From Triatoma infestans (Eukaryota > Arthropoda > Insecta > Hemiptera > Reduviidae): a stretch of DNA of 64,000 bases. Below are positions 9,132-21,100 of the stretch, piece after piece. The stretch is taken from the NCBI GenBank assembly GCA_011037195.1, contig JAAEAF010000274.1, positions 335,328 to 399,327 of the forward strand, given 5' to 3'. The notes beneath the pieces were generated by a model. That model was not told the origin of the DNA. It saw only the letters and a list, made by a program, of their open reading frames with translations, and did no database searches. A program made the translations under genes and the position numbers. Positions within the stretch are counted from its first letter, which is position 1. Each line of letters begins with the position of its first letter.

Positions 9132-12100
9132 CTTTATGATAAATAAATCTGGTATAAAACAGTCAAGCGCCTTTGTCTTATTGCAATTCTCACAATCTTA
9201 AAAGTCGGTATTTTTACTAAATGTTTAATTCAATATTTTCACCTACCACCAGATGATTAAAACAGTAAATTGTACTGAAACTGTAATATAGTGAGGGAAG
9301 CTCCTCACTGACTTACAAAAAAGCTGCCCAGAAGAGACTTCCAAAAAAATTCAATATTTCTGGAAAATGTTTAGATGTGTTATAGCATAAATAAAGAGAT
9401 GGTGGTGGGGCAAGCAAAGTTCCTTAAATGCAGTTTGTTTCAGCCTGAACAAATTCCATACATTTTACATTTAAAGTCACAAATTCCGGCGGATTTTTCG
9501 GAAAAAGGTATCAAATAAAAGTGATAAGTTTTAATCTGGGCAAGTTCAAAGGAAATTCGTTATAGTCGCTTTCGAGAAAATTCCAAAGAACTAAAAAAAA
9601 TTATTCCGTAAAGATGAATTTCCGGGGAAATTTCGAGGAAAGCCTAACGGTCCCAGAACCACCTCTAAAAAAAAAAGAAACAATTTTCTCGATAAAAGGT
9701 TAAAATGAAGGCATTTTGGTTATTGTGGCGGTGGTTGGTTCCACAGAGCTGAAAGCGCATCAGAGTCATTTTCCGTGATAGCCTGCTTCTTTTTGTGGTC
9801 ACCGACCGGTTTCGGGCGTTCGCCCATCTTCAGGATGCGTTGGTCAGACAGTGTGATAACACAGACTTGCACAGAGCAAATTCAGTTTACATACAGAGCG
9901 ACAGTTATCGTCTGACAAACGCATCTTGAATATGGGCGAACGCCCAAAACTGGTCGATGACCACAAAAAGAAGCAGGCTTTCAGTCAGGTCTCTGACATT
10001 TTGGTTATAGTTAATACGCCAAATTTAAAGATCTTTGGAGCACTTTTCGAGAAAATCGTGAAAAACCTAAAAAAATAAAATTCAGCAAAGACATATGGTT
10101 TTTGCTCAATGGATTTTGCCCGAAATCTCCGTGTCAGACGCGATGGTAAACACACACCAGAAACAGAACTTCTTGGAATTTTTTTTTTAGATATTTTGTT
10201 CGCACGCGCACATACACACACTTAACTAAATTCTTTTCGTAATTTAAGGGAACTCAAACAATGAATTTTCGTCCAAAACTCAATTTTGAAAATCTGACAA
10301 GATCGCAACACTTCTTACGAGGAATAAGAATGTGTAATAACTTGTTGAAGTTAATGCATACTTATAAAAAAAAACAACATATTTTTATTTATAAACACTG
10401 GAAACTTACCGTCGGGAAGTTCGTAAAGCTTTTTCGGCAAGGAACTAAAATATTTGTGCCTGAGTGCTTCTTCTGCTCCAATCCTTTTATCAGGATTCAA
10501 CTGTAATCGAAAAATGTAATAAATAAACAGTAATTATTTAATCGAGAATATGCCTATTAATGCGATTTTGAATTTATATATTTTAAAACAAAATAATTAT
10601 CATTCGCATGAGCGAATATAGAATGTGACGAACAATCAAAACTGATTAAACACAGTAAAATAAGGATTAAAGAATCTAAAATTTGATTCTATCAAATTTG
10701 TTTCGACGACCTTATATCTTTAACCTTAATTTATAAGGAAATTTATCATATTACAATTATTATTTGCTGATTTTTTGGAGGGAAATATGATATATATATA
10801 TTGTAACGCAGCTAGTGGTGCCATCTAGGAGAGAAGACAGGTCTAAGGTTCTCTTAGTGGCCGTAGGCAGCTCTGGCGGCGCTCCAGTTTTGACTGGAAT
10901 AGTCGAGAGAAGTTTGGAATGTTCTCTACTGGTAGAGGGACCACAGAGAGTTGAGAGAGTTTTTCACTTACAAACGAAGTTACTAAATTTGTGAAAAGTG
11001 TACAAAAGTGAACAAAGTGAAATAATTATTATTAAGCGTTGTATTTAGTAATTTATTGTGTATAGCAATAAATTGGTGTTTTATTTATTGAAGTTTAGAG
11101 TATTTTATCTATACGAACCCACTTAAAACTAGTTGTAGTAGCTAGTTTAGTTAGAAAGAAAAACGTTACAATATATTTTTTTTAATTTAAGGCGTGTCAA
11201 CATCTATGGTCTTGGCGCCCGGAGCCTTCTCTGCGCATTGCCGGCCTTCAGATAGTGTCCATCACCGGACAGTGAGCTGTAGAGGCACCTAAGAGGAAAA
11301 AAATCTAGGGGCACCACAGCTGATTACGAACCCGGGACCTCCGCATGGGAGTCCAGTACGCTATCCACGTAGTTATTCCCTTCCCTTTTCTATTGTTGAA
11401 GCATAATTTATTATATTTTTGTTTTTTCCGTTTGAGTGGACCTTTCATGTTTGTATATGTTGTAAAAGAACACAATATGTCCTTGTTAATATTAATAAGG
11501 GCATTCAGAAATAGAAGACACAAATTAATAAATGCAGATTGAGTAATTTGTAATTGATTTCATCTACTTTTTGTTAATCGTTTACATGAAAAAAATGAAG
11601 AAAACAATTACCTGAAGCAACGATGACGCCATATTTTCTCCTTCGAAGATATCGTAAAGCCTTGGAAATGCAAGACCTAGTTTCTGCGGTTGATAGAAAG
11701 ACAGTTTGTGCATATTATAGCCAGGCAAATGGGTTACTCCTTCCCAAGTCTCTTCACTTGGTGTGCCCACTATCTGGAAATAATAAAATATATTTTAGTA
11801 TGGCTAACAATTCCAATACATAGGCAAAGTTAATAAAAAAAAATTCTGCAACATTATTAATCTGATAATTGATAAAAAGTATGGTAGCATTAAATGAAAA
11901 TATTAGAATAACAAATTTAGGGCCAAAAATAATTAAGCAAACCTTGAATATTTTATCTAATTGATCGTAGACCTCCCTAACGCCTGGGAATGTTGGCACT
12001 CCAGTGATCATCTCTAAGAATATGCAACCCACACCCCACATATCTAACGAAGTTGAATAATGTGTAGATCCAAGTAATACATCCGGCGGCCTATACCACA

Positions 12101-15100
12101 ATGTTACTACTTCGTGGGAATATGTATGACTGGGTACAGATTTGGCACGAGCTAAACCTGAAATGTTTTATAGTAGAGTTTATATAACTTTGTTTCATTT
12201 TTTATAAAAATACCAATGCTAATGAAATTAGAATACTGAATTTACTAACCAAAATCTGCGAGTTTAAGCTCTCCAATTTCAGAGATAAGCAAATTCTGCG
12301 GTTTTACGTCCCTGTGGAGCACTCTTCTACGATGACAGTATGCAAGTCCCCTCAACAGTTGAAATAACAACAGTCTAACATTTGGATACACTAGCCCCCC
12401 TGGATGACGTTCCATGTACTGCGAAAGGTCTGTGTGCTATAGCAACAAATAAACAAGTGTATTTTTAATTCTTAAAGGAAATATATGTATATATTGGTTT
12501 TACTATTCAAATTCAAATACTATTCTAATAAAATAATCAAGTTTCAACTTACGACGTATTCGAAGACGAATGTGAGCGTATGACGAGTGTGTACAATATC
12601 ATGTAATGTTACAATGTTACAGTGTTTGAGCTCTTTCAGGAGTGAAGCCTCTCTTATCGCCGTGAAAGGGGCACCCTCCTCTTCTTGAAGACGTATCTCT
12701 TTAAGGGCTACTACCTGATTCGTAAGGCTAAAACAATATAAATAAATAATTTTTAATACCTCCAATATTGAAATGATTATGAATAAATATCATTATTTAA
12801 AATAAAGTGAGAGAAGCAGCATTAACTTAAGGATGTTTTATTTAATTATATCAAAAGAACATTAGGCGATTTTTTTTTTGCAAGTTCTTCCAAAAAGTAA
12901 AGGCCTAAAAGTACCTGAAAAAAATGTCATAGTAACGCTCAGATTTAGGTTCGCACATTTTGTATCGAAGAATGTGTATGCTGCTTATTCTGTTATGTGT
13001 ATATGACGGTTCGGTTAATTTCTTTACAGTTCAAGTTGTGAAGTTATTTTTCAAGTTACAGGAATTTTGAAACATAATGAATGGGCTGATCCTGGGTTAC
13101 AAAAACTTAATTGATACTTATATAATTTTGAAATATACATTTCCCGGCAGCCTGCGTTACACATGTGGGTCGGCAATTATGCTGAAAATCTACTGGATTA
13201 TAAGGAATAACCTGAAATTTTCTATATATAATAATTTGAATTTCTACGATGATGATTTCTGAAATGCTTTGGAAGATTGAATATACTGAAACTAGAAATG
13301 GAATATATTGAATCAGTATCTCTTTCCAATGCTGACTTAGCATCTCCATAATACTTCGTTGACTAGACTCAGCTCTTCCTAATTGGAAGGTATTGACATC
13401 ATTATTCGACGGGAAGTAAAGGCTAAAAGAAAGTAGAGTACAAGATTTTCAATTTCAGAAGATTTTCGACTTTGAGTCAGTGTCTGATTCGACTGAACAT
13501 AGAAAAGATACAGGACAGTAACGCCGTCAAAAAAATTAGCCAGAATCTTAGAGAAGAGTCGTTGGAAGAATGGAATAAATACAAATGGCAAGGAAGGAGC
13601 TTGCCATTTCAAGAAGACCTCTAAGTTTACAAGTTTATATATGACAAGCAGGAGCTTTCAAGCTCGGAGTAGGTCAAGGCTGTTAAATTGAATATGAATT
13701 ATACTCCACTTAAAGGTGTTCCCCGGAAATGCCAAGATTTTGGAAGGAGAGATTAGATCCCTTTTCCGCAAATGTTGCAGGGAGAACAAAACACCAGGGC
13801 ATTTGCTCTAATTGTCAAAACAATATACTCCTTGTGACTAGAAAGCATCATAGACAAAAAGCACGCCAGCACACAATCTCTCAGAAACCTGAAGTTTACC
13901 AGCTTTGAAGAAGTATATGCGATTGATGACGATGGTTCTGCAAGATACACAGACGTAGTAGCCTTTAGTAAGCTTACATAATCGATCCCACCCTATGCTA
14001 CGAAAATAACGATCCAAAGCAGGAAGATAAAAGTGACGCAGAAAAGCGGGCAATTTATGAAAAATATATTAATTATATCTCCGAGAAATATAGAAATCAG
14101 TTCGGCAAGCGAGATTTTCGTGTGCATGGACGGTGGTATGGTAGCAGGGGGACTATTCCTAGAAGAATAGTCGATTTTTTCACGAGCTCGGTATTGAATA
14201 TACATTTAAAAAAATAAAAAAAATACAAACAAACATCTAACTAAACATGAATTATAATAATTATGTGTTTTTTTTTTATTATTTGATTGGTAGGTAAGCT
14301 GCTTTATAGCAATTCTATATAAATTTGTTATAAATAAAGTGTTTCTCTCATCTCCTGCTCCTTCACTGAATAAAGTAAACATACTTGCTATAGCCTTTGA
14401 AGACAGTAGCGTACGATCCTTCGCCAAGTGGTTCCAGCTTAATATAAGCTTCAGATTTGCCAAATGGTGAATCCCCCTAAAAAAAAAAAGAAGTATAAGC
14501 ATATTAAGTAAACATAAGAAATCTTTTATATAAAAATAAAAGACACAGAAGGTGTCCAATGGAATAAAAAAATACGCGCACCTTGATGGTGTATTAACAT
14601 TTCTCACTATTTTATTCGAATATTATGAGTGAATATAAATATCATATAATTGTATTATAGAAGAGATACCAAGGATTGGCGAAATTCTCATTTTTGAAAG
14701 ATAGCATTGAAAAAAGAAGTTATTTTTGCGACTAAGTAATTAACTCATAGTCGACCATTAATCCCCCTATTTAATTTTATCACGCTTGCAAAATAAGAAA
14801 AAAAGAAGAATATAAATCTACTAATTTTAACATATGGTATTCTTAGTAGTATATATGATAAGAGAGACAAATGGGAGAGAAGTTGTTACATGGTCGCCGA
14901 AAACTCAGAAAAATATAAAAGTCATTCACATGTTCTTTATCTGAGATAATATCTGTCATAGCACATTTCTTTTTCTTAAACCTGACTAGGGTTTGCATTT
15001 TCCTAATTGCAGAGTCAGATTAATGAAATTTGTTTAGAGAAGTTGGATTTCATTTTCATTAAAGTTTCTGTCACACTTCATGAGCCAGATTCTTGTCGAT

Positions 15101-18100
15101 GGAGGCACATTCGAAAACAGTCAGAATTAAATTAAAGAAGATATGATGGATACAATCTTCAATATTGCGGACCCAACCATCAATTCAAAACACTATATTT
15201 ATTTATTATATGCAAAAGTAATATAGGCAAACAAATATTATTAAAATTTGGAAAATAACAGAAGCTTAAGTGAGTATAAATTGCAATTTTTGCCAATATT
15301 ATAGATCGTCAAAAGAGAGTATCCGGGAAAAGTGAAAACGGCTTCAAAGTTGGTGATATTTTCGCTCTTAAGAGTGATGGCATACAATGTGTATCGGGCC
15401 TAAAAAAAACGAGATAATTTTCTTTTCATAAATTTTATTAAAAGATTCGATATTGTTTTTGTTAATCGAAACGTTTATATAAGAACATGATATTGCTATA
15501 TGTGACTTTTTTCTTAAAGATTTTTATATATTATATGTTATTCCAGCATGTCGGCAGATTGCCTTTGGTAGAGCTAAAGGGCGTTGAGTATATGGGTTTA
15601 AAAAGTGTAAAAATATTGCTAATATGTGTAGTAGTTTCTCGTGTTTTAATAATAAGAATGTAATGATAAATATTAAACAGAACAGTATCTGATACATGTA
15701 TTACCCGTTTACATAAAATAACAAAAAAAAATTAATATTTTAATAAGCAAGTAATATTTTAATTTTTATAACACAAAAACTTGTTGTTAATATGATAATT
15801 GACTAATATCTACTTCAGGTGTAATTAAGAAAAAAAAACAAAACAAGTAGAGTATAGATATATAAGGCCGAAGGTGTAACCAGGCAAGTCTGTTTAACTG
15901 AGAGGGCCAACAGGCGGTTGTGACCTGTGACCTTTAACTCCACCAGAACGACCTTACATACACCCTTTTGGGTATCAACAAAATTACCTAATCACCAACT
16001 CTAGCCCTAAACAGAATGTTATTTAAAGAGGATTTGCTTTAATCCCAACGCTTTTGAAAATTCGATTTTTATTTTAAATCTATTAAAAAAGCTCATTAAA
16101 TCTGGTTTAATTATTGAGAGAAAGTAATCTTATTTAAATTAAAATGAAATTTGAATTGCAAAAAAATAAAGTTCTACCATTCACCCATTTTGGTAAAAGC
16201 TCTCTCTGCCTTTTTTGAAAATTCTTAATGTTTAAGAACTCCTAAGGATTATGTTTTGAAGAAATTTGGTGAGGATAGGTAAAAAAAAAAAACATTCAAT
16301 TATGCCTAACGTTTCGACAGAGTTTTCCTGTCTTTATCAAGGCTTTAACACATAGAAAGTCGGAAGATGTGTGAGAAAGAATTTTTAAATGTTTTAATTA
16401 TATTCTTGAATTTTTTTAATTTTTTCTTCTCACACATCTTCACGACTTTCTATATATTAAAGCCTTGATAAAGATAGGAAACTCTGTCGAAACGTTGGCA
16501 TAATTGAATGTTTTTTCTTGACCGATCCTCACCAAATTTCTGCATAACATAATTCATCAACTGCCAACAAATTCTTTTACGCTCCTAAGGATATCTGTCG
16601 GCACAATTTCCAAATCGAAATAACCGACAAATTTTCGATATATTTTATCATTGAAAATGCATGCCTAAAGTTAACATTAAGGTCAGCCTAGGGAAGTACG
16701 CCAAGGTCTTTCAGGCTGAAGACGTGGCGTTACAACTCTACTAGGGAGATTATGGGTAGAAGAGTGGCCATATACTCCGACAGTCAGGCAGCCCTGAAGG
16801 CACTTTCTTCACACCAAATAGTCTCAAGACTGGTGTGGGACTGCCTACTTGCCCTCACCGAGGTGGGTACTCGGAATAAACTGACACTCGCCTGGGTGCC
16901 GGGACATGCGGGGTTCCTGGGCAATGAGAGGGCGGATGCCCTAGCGAGGGAGGGTTCGCAGGATACCTTTATAGGCCCCGAACCCTTCTGCGGCTTGTCC
17001 AGGAGTCTTATTCAAACTTCTATCAAAGGTTGATAGAAGAACAGCGTCTGCTTTGGTGGGAAAGAACACGAGGACAGAGGCAGGCAAAGCTCTTTATTTA
17101 TCAGAGATTTGTCTAAATTTATCAGAGATCTACTGAGCCATACCCGAAGGGATATAAGGCTAATTGTGGGTCTACTAACAGGGCATTGTAGGCTGAACAG
17201 ACACATGCACCATCTACAACTTGCAGATAGTGCGGTATGCCGATTCTGCAAGTAGAGGAAGAAAACCCCGGCGCACATCCTCTGTGAGTGCGCCGGACTG
17301 GCGAGGATAAGGTTTCTTCAATTGAGGACAGGCAATCCCGAAGCTATAGATATATTGAGGACAGACAATATATCTATAATATACTTCATGACGGAGCCGC
17401 TCTCAGCTTTGCTAGGACTGATTAGGAGGGCAAAGCTGGGGGTTGTGCTATAATTTAAGGGGATCCACAATAGACATCGTCTTGTAGTTCGCAGTGGAAA
17501 TGAGGCTCGCCCCCCCCGTTTCTAATCTAATCTGATCTAATCTAATCTATCATTGAAAATGTTAATTGCCGGGCAGTGGTTGGCAATATGATACACATGG
17601 AACTGTGACGCTAATGCATGTCAAATTTATATGTATTCAAATTTTGTGAGCAATGAGAGGACTTCTTCCTCATGCCATTGCGATTGATTCTTTTAGGAAC
17701 AGATCTAACCAAAATTTATAGAGAATACGATTATTGAAAATTGTCAACAATTTTGGTCATTCATGGATAAGTTTTATTTACGGCCATTGATGTGTAACTG
17801 CTTCTAGATCTTACTTTGTAAAATCGATTCAGGGAGTGGCATCACTGTGGCGGAATTAAAACCGCACTTGAGTAATAAAAAAAAATGGACGGAAGATAAG
17901 TCTGCGAAAAAGTGTTTTCAGAATAAATCCATAGTTTCACAGTTTTTTTTCTTTAATTTAAGGGGCGTCAATATCTATAGTCATTGGCGCCCGGAGCCTT
18001 CTCAGTGCACTGCCGGCCTCCGGACAGTGTTTTCTCCCTACAGACAACACTGTCCATCACTGAACGGTGAGCTGTAGAGGCTACTAGGAAGAAAAAATCT

Positions 18101-21100
18101 AAGGGTAGCACTGGACTCGAACCCGGGTCCTCCGCGTGGGAGTCCAGCGCGCTAACCACTGAGCTAATCCCTAGTTACTAATAGAAATAAATATGAATAA
18201 TATACGTACCAATAACAACGCACCAATTTCGCGAAAAATATATAGCAGTTTTTTAATATAAGATCGTAACAGCCAAATATGGAGTCTTAACAATAAGGAG
18301 GAGCCTGTTTACATTAAAGTTCTCTTAATGAAAAGAATAAATCGGCATTCATTTTTATTACCTGGCAAGACTTACAAGAAATGATATGGGATTTTGGTTG
18401 TAAAAATTAGGAAAAATGAATCATTTGCAGCAAAAAACTTATTAAAGTTCTGGACCCGCTTTAAACCATCTTTGAGAAAAACCTAATTTAAAGAATTCTG
18501 GACCTCATAGGAGGGTGAAACAGACTACCTACTTCTTCAGGATCTTGGCATCCCTGTGAATACCCCAGTCTAACAACAGAAACAGTACTTACACTGATAC
18601 CTCTAAACAGTTACATAATACATATAATGCCTGCAGACATAGTTGAAGACATAGTTCATTCACTAACAATCAATCACACATTATACACTTAACAGATCAC
18701 TATATTCTATGTACAAGCACACTAACACACCTAAGGGAGCCTCAATAGATCTTTCAGGTGACAGTGAATTTGGCAACTCCTTCTTCAAATATCCAACATC
18801 CAAGGAATAGTGGAATTAATTGCATTTTCACCAGTAAAACTACTTACAGCTACGAATTACGAACTCGTACTATACTATATGCATATATATGTTGGGCGCA
18901 AAGCCCGAAAACGGCCATTGATCGAATTTTTTGCTCAATTCTAGGATGGGCCGTTTTAAAACGACCAAAGCCCGAATTAGAGTTCAATTTCGAACTTTCG
19001 CCATCTATAAACAGCCAAACCTAGGATTGTGCAATTAGTAAACGACCACAGTTCATTTCAGCTAGTTTTTGGCCAAGACTGTACAATTTAACACATGCGT
19101 AGTGAGAATTAGGATACTCAGTCTGAACGTTGTGCTGGGTCAGTGTACACATATCCTCTCTCACGTATGTCTGTTGTTAATGAAGCCGAGTTTCAATTGG
19201 TGTTAAATGCTTACATGCAGAAAGGAGACTCGAATAATAATATATTCTTGCTTACTCCTGATAACTTCACTGAATTACTATTAGAAATAAAAGCTTCGCT
19301 ATGTAAAAGGAGACAGGGAGAACCACTATATCGCTGGATTTTCGACGCCTTAAGCTACTATTGAACTTTGGTCGTTTACTGATTGCACAATCCTAGGTTT
19401 GGCTGTTTATAGATGGCCAAAGTTCAAAATTGAACTCAAATTCGGGCTTTGGTCGTTTTAAAACGGCCAATCCTAGGTTTGAACAAAAAATTCGATCAAT
19501 GGCCATTTTCGGGCTTTGCGCCCAACATATATATCTTAACAACAATTTGTTAATAATTTGAAAAGAAGAAAAAATTTACACTAAATTTGAATTTTTGGTG
19601 GGCAGAGATATTAATAATTCAAATTTACATTTTTCAAAAATTAGATTGCTTTTTTTTTCTTTTTAAAGATGTAAAGTCGTATTTAGCCAACATCAGCAAA
19701 AATTGCTCACATAATTAACTTAAATAGAATCCGAGATTGAGAGAAATGGCCAGTGTCCGTCCTGTTTGATCTAATAAGATTGAATGCAAAAATATCATTA
19801 CCTATGTACTTAAAATTTCTTACATTTACAACCAAATTCCCTGTTTAATTTTATAATGGATGAGTTAGGTGGAGAGAATTTAGGTCTGGTTGATGAAACT
19901 AGAAGACTTTGTTAACTCTGGTTAAATAGTATATTAATAAAGGACACAGTCTGTCTGGACTTTACAATACAGAATGGTTAAGGTAGAGTGGTATGAGAAT
20001 GACACGTAGTGACGACTGGCGAGATGATGAACTATAGTGAACTATCTCTGGTCTGTCCATTGCTGTATTTATCTGGTTTCTCCCACTCCAGTCCGAGAGA
20101 GTGGTTGGGTTCGTTTCTCTTCTCTCTACTCTCTTTGGTTGCTGTTACAATTTTATAAATATAGAAATAGGAAACAAAGTTAATTTAAACATACCCCAAA
20201 GGCAGAAAACCTTTTTGTCCGCCTTTTTTGTGTTTGGTCAGCCTTGTTATTTAGGAACACCTCAGATTTAGGTCTAGGTGGCTTTTTTGGTCGCAATATC
20301 ACTCTTGTCTCCTCATGTATATCTTCATCTAATAATTTAGAATCAGAGGAAACAGATAATTGTCTTTTAACAGTGTCACGTTCTAGGCCGTCACCCCAAC
20401 CAGTACACACTGCTCGGCAATCTGTAAAAATCAATGTTATATAATTTAATTTTAATTACATTAATTATTATATCACTACCAATTTATTTTTTACAATTTT
20501 TTTGCAAAATACATTTTTAGGGAAGTTTATTGTACCAAAATTATAATTATATAAATATTATTCTAGAAAGATTCCAAAGCTTTTATTTTATAGCAACTCA
20601 GATTTTCAATATGTCACTGCAAATTATCTTCATAATTATGTATGGTGGACGGATATAATTTACAAAATTCGAATCTAACATAGTGAAATAATAAAGGCAT
20701 GAATCTGGATTTTAAATATCCATGATTTAGAGAATTTATAACAAAAGTAATCAGCTGATTTACATTGCAGCATTTGCTCCCTTGAAAATATCCAAGCAAT
20801 TTCATAAATACTGAAATATTGAAATCGAATAACACAAAGTATGTGTGAAGTGGATTCTTTCTTCTGTTTGTGATTCAAGATGTTATAATGAAAGCGCCAA
20901 CTGTGTTGATATACTATATGTAGTAAGGCTATAATTATTGTATGTTATTAATTCTGTTGAATTAAGACTCTAATGTACAAGTCAGTGATAATAGAATAAA
21001 CAAAAAATACTTTATTATTAAAATGACTTTAATAATAATGATACTGTTTATTACAGAGAAATTTGATAATTTGAAAATCTATATAACAAAATAAGGTGCA

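Larger units (their letters stand above)
9280..10350 (+). repeat. dispersed noncoding repeat (CTTCCGG family), interrupted copy
   Basis: Member of a family seen many times in this window (also 23.1, 30.1, 31.7, 35.5-37.9, 39.5, 43.1, 45.5, 50.7, 55.6 and 63.2 kb). Signature pieces: TTCGAGAAAATCG.GAAAAAC, CTTCCGGTTGATGGATTTT, GTGTCAGA.G.GGTAATAC, GAGATATTTTGTTC followed by an AC tract, AAGGGACCTCAAA, and an end such as ACTTCCTCTTACTG. No coding capacity seen. This copy is split by a fold-back element at 9730-9990. Confidence 0.6.

Noticed and set aside
12541..12552. Extension of the kinase exon through VS-stop
   Set aside because: The open frame continues two codons into a consensus donor GTAAGT; the next exon at 12436 restores family sequence HTDLSQYM.
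13379..14053. Overlapping minus-strand ORFs
   Set aside because: The plus strand carries LINE zinc-finger and C-terminal motifs; the minus frames are shadows.
17520..17548. Telomere-like (TTAGA)n array
   Set aside because: Insect telomere repeat is TTAGG; this is short and at the 3' end of a LINE.
19910..20150. Second solo LTR
   Set aside because: TGTTAAC...TGTTACA borders are weak and no flanking duplication is visible.
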